DNA of 64,000 bases from Paramoeba atlantica (GCA_977017575.1 CDRNVI010000193.1:1-64000), one strand, 5' to 3'. Shown: positions 46,157 to 57,347, counted from the first letter of the stretch. Translations and numbers: made by a program. Notes: generated by a model not told the origin, from the letters alone.

Positions 46157-48424
46157 ATGGAAACCTCTTCACCCAGTGTAAAGGAAGGAGAGGGATTTCC
46201 TGCCAGAAACGCCTGGTCAGGACAAGCAGATAGTGAATCATTTGCTCAAGTTGTTAAAAAAAGTGAAAGAAAGAAAAGACCTCTTGAAACCAAGGAAGGC
46301 TTTCCAGCCTCCAAAGGTCTCAGCAATGTGTTACACGAGATTGATCAGAACAATGTCAGACTATACCAAGGTTTAGTTATGTGCCTGAACCCAAAAACTG
46401 TTGTTGGAGCCAAGTCAAGACCAACAAAGTTAGTGGAATCACTGGATTTTAGACCAGGACTTCCCAACTTCAACAAGGTTATCAAAGCAATTGAAAATGT
46501 GACTTCTCTTAAAGGGAAGATTTTTGTGAACATCAAGCAGGGCCATTTTGTGATCTCAGTGCTTGAGAACATGGATGCTGCCAGTGTAGAAAAAGAGTTT
46601 TTGAACAAAGGCAACAAATTGGCAAAAAAACTCAAGAAATCCTTTGTCTGGAGGAACAACAAGGACACAAAATTGTGGGGGCTCAAAATCAGGGTTCCCT
46701 TTAAAGCCGAGGGCGTGGAGTGGATCCAGAATCTTTTTGCTGACCTAAATTCTCTTTTGAGACATAATTTGAAGGAAGTAGTTCAAATAGCCCAAAATTG
46801 TATTGTTTTGGTTTACAACCAAATCCCCATTAACCTTGTCTGTCTCATTGCCCACACCAAGGGGTGGTTGGGGATTAGTGATACTCAAGCTTGAGTTTCT
46901 GTTTGGACCCCAGCAAGGCCCTTTGATAAAGTGGTGAAATGCCCCACTTGCCAAATTAACCATCCTGCTTGTTTGGATTGTTTATTTGAAATTTTACAAA
47001 AAAAGGATCCAAGTGAAGTTGGCAATATGGCAAGAATGGAAATGTACTTGATCAACACCTGTGACCCCAAAGGAGTTAAGATAAGAAAACAAGCTGCCAG
47101 AGATGGTGTGCAATTTAACTTTGTCTCACCTGAAGGAGTCCCCTCATCCTGTGCCCCCCTTGGTAAAACTGGTGAGCCTATGGTGGTGGGCCCTGAGAGA
47201 ATAGATCAAACTTCTCCCAAGTCACAAGCTTCTAAGCCTGCTGAAGGTCTCTCCCCCATTGGTGTTAAAAAAGATGGCTCAAATTTACCTGTGTGTAATG
47301 CTGGTGGCCAAGGGTTGGTGTCTTGTTCACCTAATGTTATTCCTGCTGAACCTACCCCTCCAAAGGGCCCCCCTCCTGTGAAGAAGAGCCATGAAGTTGT
47401 ACCCAATAACTTCAAAGTACCTTCTTCCACAACTAAGGGATCAGCTGTCCAAAAGAGTTCCTCTGTGGGTCCAGTCAAGCATGATGCTGCAGCTCTGAGT
47501 AAGACAAGTTCATTTTCTCCCATCAAGACCAAAACCCCTTCGAAAATTAAAACAATAAATGGGAGCAGCAAACAAGGTAGTGGATTCTCAGTGCCCCCCA
47601 TATTGCCAGCCCAGCAACCACAAGCTCAACCAAAAAAGAAGAGTACCCGGACATCGGTGAACACATGTTCCAACCCAGTAGTCTCTTCCTTTAAGTCTGC
47701 TTCTTCACCAAAAGAGACTGTGGGCAAGTCAAGAAATTGTGCTGATTCTGTGATCCAGAAGAAGGAGAACAGAAGAAGCCAACCTGTTTCTGGCCCTGCT
47801 CCCATCTTCATCAACGAAGAAGATTTACCGGTCGAAAATGGATTGGTGGAGGAACCTGACAATAGAAGGGAGGCGAAATCAATGTTAAAGAAATTGAACC
47901 TGAACATCAAATGGGCAAGTGCAACTGAGGATTTCAGAAGAGTTTATGAGGGGTTGGAGAATGGCTCAATTTTCCCAGAGGATAGGAGATTAAGGTGTCA
48001 AGCTTTCTATTTGGTTGAGTACCTTATGAAGACAGGATGCACCAAGAGGAAGAAGGGCGGATCAGAAGAGGTGATTAATGTTAGAGTAGGGTGGGAGAAA
48101 GGAAAGAATGAGAGTGAAGAGGAAAAGGGAAAAATATCACAAAAGAAAAGAAAAATTGCACAAGAAAAGGGAAGCGGGGAAAGAAAGCTGGTGAATTTTC
48201 CAAATGAGGAAGGGGTTGTTCATCCACTTATGGAAAAACCTGAGGAAAGAGGTGGTGGTGTCCAAGACAGTGTCCCCTTTTCCTGTTCGTTTGAAGGGTC
48301 AGATATGAGAGTGGAAGGAGAAGAGGAGGAAGAGGGGGATGCTATGGAGATCGAAACGAACAAGGAGTTTGCCAGAACAACCCAAGCAAGGAGAGAGAGT
48401 GAGGGAGGGAAGTCAGTTGTTTAA
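46157..48424 (+). pseudogene. LINE F1 ORF1, copy A3
   Basis: A frame of 755 codons encodes the LINE RNA-binding protein. From the start METSSPSVKEGEG it runs through a conserved N-terminal domain (LKGKIFVNIKQGHFVISVLE, LWGLKIRVPFKAEG) to the zinc knuckle at residues about 262-275, a Pro/Ser-rich middle and a C-terminal Lys/Glu-rich domain ending GGKSVV. One in-frame TGA at 46892-46894 replaces the CGA arginine codon of copy A1. The upstream Met at 46130 is in frame; I prefer 46157 because the sequence before it looks like leader. The domain beside the knuckle is not one I recognise, although an RRM-like fold is common at this place in Tad-like LINEs. Confidence 0.85.
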
Positions 48425-48521
48425 AAAAAAAAACACAAAAACACAAAAACACAAAAACACAAAAACACAAAAACACAAAAACACAAAAACACAAAAACAA
48501 AAAAAAAAAAAAAACAAACAA
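48425..48521 (+). repeat. A-rich period-8 linker, copy A3
   Basis: Eight tandem units of CACAAAAA (about 48434-48497) flanked by A-runs occupy almost all of the space between the ORF1 stop (48422-48424) and the ORF2 start (48522). The unit contains no stop in any frame. Confidence 0.93.
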
Positions 48522-51500
48522 ATGATGACTAAACTCAGGAAGAAGAAGAATAAGAAGAGAAAGGAAAAGGGATTGGTGGATATTAGAAGTAGCTTTGGTG
48601 TGGGCCCCCAGGTAGCTCCTCCCCTGACAACAAACTTGCCTAATGTATCCCAGTCAGAGTGCCTCCCATCAGGTCCTCTGAGTGAGCCAGGAGTTGACCC
48701 CTGTGATAGGTCCTCAACTAATTTAAGTGAGAGTGATGAATGTAGGTTTCCTGATGCATGTGTTATCTCCTGGAACATGAATGGGATTCAAAATTTCGAA
48801 AAATTGAGAACCCTTTGGAAGATGGCTGGGAGTTGTTGGCCTCTTTTCATTTTGATTCAAGAATCTCACTCTGATTTTGAATGCGACCTTGATCTCATTA
48901 GGAACCAATTGAGGAAGTATATCTGGTTGAGAGACAACTCCTCTGGGAAGAGGAGGGGTCTGCTCATTGGAGTTAGGCGGATGGAGGGGGTGAAAGAGAT
49001 CTCTCCCTGTTTCTTTGACCAAACCATGAGTGGATTATTTGGTGTCCATGTGACTATTGGATTGACAAACTATTCTGTCCTGAATATATACCGTCACCCT
49101 GACCTCAAAGTAGCCACCATCTCACAGGAGACCACTCGTTTTTTCGGCCAGAACCCCAGGAGCATAAATATCTTTGGGGGTGATTTCAATTGGGATGTGA
49201 AGGAAAAACAGATGGGGGAAATTGAAAAGTGTTGTGCTTCTCTCTGTATGTCATGCTTGAAATGGGATGAACCCACCCATTATAAAGGGAGGTGTATCAA
49301 CCATATCTTCTTCTTGTCCAAGGCTCCATTAAAATGTTTGTTTATCAATGCCATCCCGTCTGGCTTTAAAGATCATGCACTGCTGATTGGAGGATCCTCG
49401 TTTAAGGAATGGGAGATTCAGGCAAATAAGAAATCCATCCCTGAGTATTTGATTAATGACCATGGGTTCATCAACACTCTTATTGAGAGGATGGGTACCT
49501 TCTCCAAGGGTGATGATCCCAACGAGTTTTTGACCAGATTTAAAACCACAGCTTGGGAATTAGTTCCCTACTGGAGAGAAAGAAACACTGAGGCAGCATT
49601 GTTCAGAGAACTGTGGAAGATCCACTCTCTTGTAAGATCCCTTCACAATTCTCGCATTCTGAGGAAATCTACTGTCCAGAGGCCATACTCTTCCCTTGAA
49701 ATGGGTCTGTTGGACCAGGCCTCCCTTGGTTGGAAAGGTCCAAAGGAAGGGAAGTCATGGAGGAGAGGAATAATCCCCAGAATGATTTCTGCAGTGCTCA
49801 AGAAGATTGAATGTATTGAAGGACAGTTGGGGATCTTTATTGACAGCCACCCTGCGAGGCCTAAAGTGAGATCATCCCCAAGGGTTAAAGGAATTGTTGT
49901 GGATGGGGTCATTTCCAGAGATAATGGTGTGGTCCAGAAAGCAATTAAAGAATTTTGGGGGAATCTATTGGGCTCAGTGAGGCCATACAACAAGGACTCT
50001 CTCCAGAAGCTGATTGAGAACCATAAACCTCGGTTTCCTAAGGTTGATTACCATATTGTTGATGGGGCCAAGGTTGATAAACTGCTGCGACAGTGCAATA
50101 ATTCAAGTGCTGGCCCAGATGGTATCCCCTTTGCTCTCTACAGAGTGACAAGTGAACAGCTGTGTGATATGTGGTGTGAACTTATCCAGAGAGCTGGGGA
50201 ATCAATGGATTTCCCTGAGTCATTTGGGGAGAGTCAGCTTGTGTTACTACCTAAGATTGAGAATATTCCTCATCCTGACCAATTTCGACCAATAAGTATT
50301 ACCAATTCTGATTATTGGATTGTGATGAGATATTGGGCCAAATGGCTGATGGAGAGTGCCAGAGAGGTGATTTCCCCAGAACAAAATGCTATATTTGCTG
50401 GAAGGTCCATTGATAATGCAGTGGAATTGATACATGATGGGTTTATGGAAGTGGTAGCAGAGGGCAAAGACATGACCATCCTCCAAACTGACTTCTGTAA
50501 GGCCTATGACTATGTTAACTGTGAAGCCCTTATGGAGTTGCTGATTGGGTTGAATGCTCCACCCCAAGCCCTTGAAGTTGTATCTAAAGTTCTGTGAGAG
50601 TCAGATACATGGCTCCCAACTGTAGGATCGAATGATAAGACACAGAAGGAAGCCATCAAGAGCTGGACTGGTGTGCGACAAGGCTGCCCCATTTCACCTC
50701 TTCTGTTCATTATCCTTTTTGATGTTTTATTGGTTAGTTTGAACAATGGGGGTGACCTTGAGAAGCTTGCCGGGTTCATGGATGACTTAGCCCTTCTCCT
50801 TCACAGGGTCCAGTCCATAAATTCCTTGACCTCGACCTTCCAAGAATATGAACAAGGAACCAGAGCCAAACTCAACTACAACAAATGCTTTGTATTGTCA
50901 ACTGAAAAATTCTCTCCTGTGGGCCCTTGGGTTGAAATGCCTTCAGCTAATTATTTGGGAGAGGAGACTGTGTACTTGGGAGTTACAATTTCTCGAAGAA
51001 TGAACCCAACTAAAGACTGGGAAGGGGTGATCAAGAAAATGCAGAAGGTTGGAACAGCAATTAAGCAAAGGAAAGGCAGCTTCAAGGAGAGAGTCCAGAT
51101 GATCAATACTTACCTTATTCCTTGTATGGGTTATTTGGCAAGATTCAAGCTTATCTCAAAAGCTGTCTCCTCGAAGATGTGGAAGGCCATTCATTCAGCC
51201 TTAGGCGCATATGCAAATCTAAAGTCCTGTGTAATGACCTCTCTTTGTCCCCCCTTCTTTGAAAAACCCCAAGTTAGACACCCTATTCTGTTTAACTGGG
51301 TGCTGCTGATATTGAGGAAACCTCTCCAAGATCATTATAGGAATCCATTGTCCATTGGGGCCATGAGGATTGATGCTTTGGAAGCTAGTGGCACTATCTC
51401 AGAACAAGTGAGGATGGGCTCCAAAACCAAGAGATCCTTCTTTCTCCTCTCTCGGAACATTTCTGTGGGAGTGGAGAATTTCTATGTGGGGGATGGGTGC

Positions 51501-52877
51501 TTGAAATGTGTGATCTATAATTTGTCTCTTCCACAAAGACCCCAGATTAAGCGGAACCTTTTGAAATTTTTTTTGAGGGGTCTTCCAACTGTGGATAAGA
51601 TTGCCCATTTTATATCTGTGAGTCCACTTTGTCGGCTGTGTAGGAAAGCCAAAGAGTCAAGGGTGCACCTCCTTGAAGAATGTCTGAAAGTTAAGGCAAT
51701 TTTGAAAACTATTGGGAGGAGATGCTTTGTTTTAAAGATTCCTGGGTGGGAGAGTGCCAACTTTGTGTGTGGATTTATGAACCAGTATCTAAAGAAGGCT
51801 GAAGCATCTGCAGTGAGTGCAGCCCTATTGAGCTTGTGGATCACTGTATGTGCAGAAGGATCGAAGTTCCCAAGCTTTGCTGTTAAAATTTTTGATGAAA
51901 TTGCTAAGACAAACAAGATGATCCCCAAACAAACTATAAGAAAGGCTCCCCCCAAAGGTAAAAGAGAAGTGAAACAACCAAAGTTCAAGTACCCTGCCTT
52001 GCAAGTGTTTTATGATGGCTCTGGGCGTGTAGACCCCGACATTGGGGGAGCTGGGTATGTGATTATTAAGGAAGGTTTGAAGGTTGGAGGTGGATTTGAA
52101 ACAATCCCACTAGGCTCAAATAACTTGGGTGAGTTTTCGGGATGCTTAGCTGGTCTACAACAAGTTATTGGCTTTGGGCAACACATAGAGATGGTGGGAG
52201 ATTGTAAAATTCTGACTGAGGCAGCGCCTAAGATGAAACCAATTGATAACTTTGAGCTCAATGAGATCCTATCTGAGATCAGAAATATTGCTAAGAGTAA
52301 ATTTGCCAAAGTGGAGTACACTCATGTGTATTGTGAATTCAACAAGAGGTCAGATGTGATTGCAACAGCAGCAAGTCACTCTGAAGAGGATGGGATGGAA
52401 GCTGTGTTTGATAGGAACTGGGATCCAAGATTGAAACAACTAGCAACAACCAGTGAGGAATGGATTATTGAGAATTCCAAGCTGTGGAAGTGGGTGATTG
52501 AACTGTTGGATTTGGATTGGAGCTTCCCTGTGAAGAAAGTTCAGTTTAAGAGGAGGTTTAAGGACAAGGTGATTACAACTAATAATGTTTACTTCCCAGT
52601 ACAAGCTGCACTGGATGGGGTGATGATTTCTCCTGTGTTCATTTCAGATGATATTGTCAAGTGGTTTCCAGAAAGAGCTGCACCTGGAGAGATGTTAGAA
52701 AGTTTTGTTGAAAAAGAAAACCGAAAATGGAGAGAGGAGTATGAGCAAGCAAGGAACTGTTGGTTGAAGAGTGCAATGAGACCTTCCATTGTAAGGAAGA
52801 TTATTAGGCCTATTAAGGCTGTTGAGAAGAAAAAAATTTTGAAAGAGATTCAAATGAGAAATAGAAAGAAACATTAG
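48522..52877 (+). pseudogene. LINE F1 ORF2 (endonuclease, reverse transcriptase, RNase H), copy A3
   Basis: A frame of 1451 codons with a single TGA at 50595-50597. Residue positions are approximate. Endonuclease: ISWNMNG at 82, GGDFNWD at 219 and KDHALLIGG at 283. Reverse transcriptase: DQFRPISITNSDYW at 585, GVRQGCPISPLLF near 717 and the catalytic FMDD at 752-755. Knuckle CX2CX8HX4C at 1037-1054. RNase H: FYDGSG with Asp 1165, then GEFSGC, VGDCKIL and NKRSDVIA. The endonuclease-RT-knuckle-RNase H order fits Tad1/I-type LINEs. The start ATG at 48522 is preferred over the in-frame 48339, which lies in ORF1. Apart from the TGA all catalytic motifs look intact. Confidence 0.9.
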
Positions 52878-53035
52878 AGCTTTTGGCCACTAAGTTGGCA
52901 CTGAAGTGGGTTGATCCTACTTGATTATAACAATTTAATTTAAGTGTATTCTTGGGTGTCCAGATTACACTTCATTTCAATAAATGGCATCTCTGATGTC
53001 TAAAATTAAAAAAAAAAAAAAAAAGACTCTTAATC

Positions 53036-54436
53036 TGTGTGGCCAAGGGGAAGAGGGAAAGGGACAAGAAAAACACAACAGAAAGGAACTGAAGAGAATG
53101 ATTTATTTGTATCAACAAACAGAAAAGGGGGAACAAATGATTTGTGACAGCAGAGAAAAAGGGGGGAAAACAACACAAAACAAAGGAGAGAAAGACAGTG
53201 AAAACAGTGTGAAAAGAGTGTTTTAGTGGCAGATAACTGCAATAGAACGCAGGTGGATCATTCATGAATCAACATCCCGAAAAGCATGGAGAAAAGGAAA
53301 AAGACAGGAGAAAAGAGAAGGGAGGAAAAGTGAGAAAAGGGGAAAAAGAAAAGGGAAAGGAAGGAAAGAGGAAAGAGAGAGAAGGAGGGAGGAAGGATGA
53401 GAGAAGAGGAAGGGAAAGAAGAGAGAGAGAGAAAAAAGAGAAGAAGGATTTTTTTTTTTAAGGTTCAGACACCAGGTGCCATTTATTAGAGTTAAAAAAC
53501 CATCTCTAGGATGGAAAAGAGGGGGGAAGAAAGGGGGGGGGGAGGGAAGATAAATTAAGAGTTAGATCCAAAGATCTCTTCAGCATGGGATGCATTGGAG
53601 TTTCTTTACCAACTTTAGTTCTCACTAAGGGGTCTATGTTTGATTGTTCACCTTCTAAAACCAGGGAGTGAATTCGGTTTGGAGGTTTCTATGAAGTTAA
53701 TTACATTCCTTCGAAAATCTTCCTCAATAAAGCTCCTCACCAGATTGCTCTCTTGGGACTGATGGAACCATCCTTGGATATCTTTAGTAATTATTACAGG
53801 GAGAATTAGAGCATTCTCAAGAGCAGTTTGGGCCAGAAACAAAACATGGGGGGTTGTCACTGTGTTTCCTTGGAATTTCCTTACAAAATTCCCTGGGGGG
53901 ATGGGGAAAGTCCAGTCACAGGTGAGGGGGGAATTGATCCAGTTCCACAGGGTTGAATTCAAAATAATCCACTCTTCACTGGTTTCTGCAACATGTTGTG
54001 ATCTTGGATCCCAATGATGGTCATTCACAGCACATGTTCCATCCTCTTTAGACCAACTTGCAGCAGTTGCAATTGCATCAGCTTGCTTGTTAAGTTCTCG
54101 GGGTACATGGATGAATTCTATCTCGTCAAAGCACATTGCTAACTTACAGATTTCACAAAGTAGTTCATTCAAGGCATAGTTTTTGATGGCATGGGTTTTG
54201 GGTGCAGCCTTGGTGAGAATCATACAATCCCCGACAACTTCAATCTCATTTGTCATTGATCTGGCACATTGCATTCCTTTCAAACAGCCTGTAAAAAAAA
54301 GAGAAGAAGGAAAAGAGAGGGAAGAGAGAGAGTGTCAATCGGGGAGAATAGGGAGAGAGAGATCAGTTGTTTGGCAGAAGAGGGAGTGAGAATGGCTCCA
54401 AATGGAAAACACAAGAGCTGACAGGATTGTAACACA
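53036..54436 (-). repeat. Copia-1 5' LTR, split by an F2 LINE
   Basis: The LTR parts are 53036-53448 and 54312-54436, about 540 bp together. It ends (minus strand) CCTTGGCCACACA, next to the primer site, and begins TGTGTTACAATCC at 54436. Long GA-rich tracts lie at 53264-53448 on plus. Its outer edge touches the hAT-like element directly. Confidence 0.83.
53449..54294 (-). mobile_element. LINE F2, 5'-truncated copy in copia-1 LTR
   Basis: The 3' part of F2 on the minus strand, with the RNase H end, C-terminal domain, 3' UTR and poly(A) (T-run 53449-53459). A 17-bp duplication AAAAAAGAGAAGAAGGA flanks it (53432-53448 and 54295-54311). The coding part (54283-53648) is open for 211 codons with VVGDCMILTKAAP, FIHVPRELNKQADAIATAAS and HHWDPRSQHVAETSEEW, the cleanest F2 C-terminus in the window. 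Confidence 0.92.
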
Positions 54437-55324
54437 CAGGGGTGAGCTCAAGCTGCACTTGCAATTGTGGCATTTTTTAGGGTTGAAGTGACTTCAGATA
54501 TTCCTTTTGAGCCTTTAAAAAAAAAATCTAACATCATATCCATGTGTTCACTCTTGTGGTCTCTCTTTTAATTTGTTTGTTTTTTGGTTGAATGAGGATG
54601 GTGAAGGTTGAAGAAATGGAACAAAAAAGAAAAGGAAAAAGGAAAAAAAGTGTGTATTTGTTATTCTTTTGATGATTGGATTGTTTAATTTGAAAGAAAA
54701 GGTTGTGTGTTGAAGTTGAAGATGATGATGCTGTGGAAGGAAAAAAAAGAACCTGTTTTGTTGATTGATCCAAACAGAAAGAGATTTCTTATTGTAAATT
54801 CATTTGATGATAAAAAAGTGAAAAGAGAAACAAATTCTTTTTTTTTTCTTCAAAAAACACCTCAAAACTCACTCTCAAACACTCTTTTCAACCTTTCTTT
54901 CAGTTCCAGAGAGGAAAAACAAAACAAAAAACCAGTGGCAGTAGTCAAAAAAAAAACACAAAAAAAAAGCACTTTTTTTTTCAACAGTCGATTTTTTTTT
55001 GTTTTTTTTCAACCATCAAAATTATTTTTTCAACAATCAAAATCTTTGTTGTTTTTTTTCAACCTTTGAAGTTATTTTTTCAATAGTTGAAATTTTGATT
55101 GACTTTTTTCAACTGTCAAAGTTATTTTTTCAACAGTTAATGTTTTTCTTGGTTTTTTTTGACAGTCAAAAGTTTGGACAATGGAAAAAAGTCAAGTTGA
55201 GGCTGTTTGTGAGCTGAGGTGGGCAATAACATCAGCTAACTTTCAGGGTGTTGAAACCTCTCCAGCAGTCCTATTCAAACCCACAAATCACCCCAACTGC
55301 AAGTGCAGCTTGAGCCCACCCCTG
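54437..55324. mobile_element. hAT-like non-autonomous DNA element
   Basis: An 888-bp stretch has terminal inverted repeats of about 34 bp with two or three mismatches, starting CAGGGGTG at both ends (54437 and, in reverse, 55324) and continuing GCTCAAGCTGCACTTGCA. CAGGGGTG ends are typical of hAT transposons. There is no transposase; the interior is T-rich low-complexity DNA with the repeat block at 54975-55165. No 8-bp duplication is visible: the left flank is the copia-1 LTR and the right flank an F2 LINE, so one side was probably rearranged. Confidence 0.68.
54975..55165. repeat. Degenerate tandem repeat inside the hAT-like element
   Basis: The motif TTTTTTCAAC followed by a short variable RTYAAA-like segment recurs about nine times at intervals of roughly 20 bases, sometimes as its partner with GTTGAA, so neighbouring units could pair. 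It is made of T-runs and CAAC/GTTG words. Confidence 0.7.
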
Positions 55325-55327
55325 TGT

Positions 55328-55856
55328 GAGTGGATTATTGTTAATTCAACCCTGTAAAACTGGATCAATTCCCCTCTCACCCATGACTGGACTTTCCCCA
55401 TCCCCCCAGGAAATTTTGTAAAGAAATTCCAAGGAAACACAGTGACAACCCCCCATGTCTTGTTTCCAGTCCAAACTGCTCTTGAAAATGCTCTAATCCT
55501 CCCTGTAATAATTACTAAAGATATCCAAGGATGGTTCCATCAGTCCCAAGAGAGCAATCAGATGAGGAACTTTATTGAGAAAGATTTTCAAAGAAATGTA
55601 ATTAACTTTATTGAAAACTCCAAACTGAATTCACTCCCTGCTTTTAGAAGGCAAACAATCAAATGCAGACCTCTTAGTGAGAACTAAAGTTGGTAAAGGA
55701 ACTCCAATGCATGCCATGCTGAAAAGATCATTGGATCTGACTTTTAATTTATCTCCCCTTCCCCCCCTTTTTTCTTTTCCCCCCTTTTCCATCCTAGCAA
55801 TGGTTTTTTAACTCCAATAAATGGCATCTGGTGTCTGAACTTTAAAAAAAAAAAAA
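55328..55856 (+). mobile_element. LINE F2, 5'-truncated copy
   Basis: The last part of F2 ORF2 (from the EEWIILNSTLW block, here diverged), the 3' UTR with AATAAATGGCATCTGGTGTC and poly(A) ending 55856. The left end abuts the hAT-like element. No target duplication is found. Confidence 0.87.
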
Positions 55857-55943
55857 GAGATTGGGAATTGACTTGGAGGAGATCAAGAGTCAGATCAAAC
55901 AAATAGAGTAGAGAGCCAAGTGTCTTCAGAGTAGCACACATTG

Positions 55944-56134
55944 TGCAACAGAGAAATCAATGACTCCTTGATAAAGACATCTATGCCTTTTTGATTTACT
56001 AAATAAAGGAGAATGAGAGCTGATGTGGAACTGTCAAATTCTGAAATGATCCAACATTCACTTTTCAAATTCTCAAATTGCACAACAACATTTTGATTGC
56101 TTTTATTATTCACTGTAAAATCTATCATTTTACA
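55944..56134 (+). repeat. Gypsy-3 left LTR
   Basis: A direct repeat of 62330-62520 with about ten differences, all transitions. Contains AATAAAGGAG and ends TCATTTTACA. Confidence 0.93.
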
Positions 56135-56219
56135 TTTGGAGGCTTCAATGGGAAGGGATAAAGATAAGAAACAAGAAGGAGGGACCCCTGGTAAGACGAA
56201 AAAGTAGCCTAAGAAACAT

Positions 56220-57345
56220 CTTGGAATGTCTAAGCTAAGTCCTCCTTCTCTTGGTGAAACTCCTAGTGCTGAAAGTGATTCCCCTCTTGATTCTAGTACC
56301 CCCTCTTCCCTTCATTCTGATCCTTCTGGTCTTTCCAATTCCTCAGAAATGCAACTAGTAGTCATAAATGGCGCCCTCTACCAGCAAAAGGTCAATGACA
56401 AAGGCAAAATTGAATTGATTCCCCTGCCCAAAGTTGTGGTTGCTGCTTTGAATGTGGGTGTGAGATGAACTCTGAGCCAAGAACTTGATCAAAGCATCTC
56501 TTCATCTTCAACAACACAAAACCATTGTTTGGGAAAAGATGCTTTGATACTGATACCAGACGAGAAATTCTTTGTGGCTGACAAAGCTCTCCAACAATCA
56601 ATTGAAAGAGTGATCAATGGCCTCTCAAAGAATCTAACCAAAACAGAAAAGCTTGATGCTCTTTATCAAGTTTGGAAAACCAATGGATGGTCAAATAATG
56701 AACTTGCTGTAACCCTTGCATGACCCAAGTTGATAGCATTTGGACTTGATGTCATTGGTCATCCTCAAACCTTCCAGAAGTTGGTTTTTGATCTCTGTAT
56801 GGCTTCAAGTCACATTTACAAACCCCTTGATACTGATACAAGTGCTTTTTACTTGTACAAGTTTGATATCTCTGAGGATTTCATGACTCATACAATGAAG
56901 TTCTTGAACATTGCTGTCAAGGAAAAGGGGAGTGAGGACACCCAACTTGAAGAAGTTAAAGACATTTTCAAAGCCCAAGTACAAGATTCTTTGTACCATC
57001 AGGCATGGGAGGGAGCAAAAGCTACAGCTAAAGGAGGTGACATGCTTTCTATTGCTCTGACTGTCCAGTACCAAAAGGACTACCCAACAAAACAACTCAC
57101 TGATAAGACCCAAAACTCCCTTTCATTAGCCTTGAACCCTAATGGACAAGAGCTGAAAGAGGTGAGAAAGAGGGCACAGGAGTTGCAATGCTGAGCCTGT
57201 GAAGACTTTGGTCATGTACCCAAAAATTGTCCTTTGGTGAAAGAAGCAATGCAAAAAGGGTTGAAATATTGCTGCCATTGTGGTAATCAAGACACCCACA
57301 TTACACAACACTGCAAAGTAACCAGAAAAAGGAAAAGAGGGTTGA
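56220..57345 (+). pseudogene. Gypsy-3 gag (fossil)
   Basis: Serine-rich leader, helical capsid-like part and two zinc knuckles near 57190-57315 (a CX2CX4HX4C of the form CEDFGHVPKNC, then CCHCGNQDTHITQHC). SINE-1 begins right after. Broken. Confidence 0.72.
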
Positions 57346-57347
57346 AA

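Larger units (their letters stand above)
46032..53023 (+). mobile_element. LINE F1, full length, copy A3
   Basis: This is the best preserved LINE in the window. Order: 40-bp poly(A) (46033-46072), leader with TAAGGGGTTCAAGATACA, ORF1 (46157-48424), A-rich linker, ORF2 (48522-52877), 3' UTR with the terminal hairpin (about 52982-52997), poly(A). The 16-bp duplication AGACTCTTAATCTGTG (46016-46031 and 53024-53039) encloses everything including the 5' poly(A). It sits across the LTR/primer-site border of copia-1. Only one premature TGA is seen in each ORF, which suggests a recent insertion. Confidence 0.93.
40565..54436 (-). mobile_element. Copia-1: Ty1/copia fossil with nested LINEs
   Basis: A minus-strand element: 5' LTR on the right (53036-54436, interrupted by an F2 LINE), primer site at 46003-46027, gag, integrase, reverse transcriptase, RNase H, polypurine tract (40764-40772) and the 3' LTR starting at 40763 and running left. 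The two LTRs agree over about 190 bases (40575-40763 against 53390-54436 without the insert) but not further, so the left end of the element is unresolved and no host duplication is seen. LINE F1 copy A3 lies exactly across the primer site. It is broken many times. Confidence 0.85.

Noticed and set aside
48339-48521. A frameshift fusion of F1 ORF1 and ORF2, since the ORF2 frame of A3 is open through the linker into ORF1.
   Set aside because: The relative frame of ORF1 and ORF2 differs between copies because the A-rich linker varies in length. The open frame is a by-product of stop-free repeat sequence.
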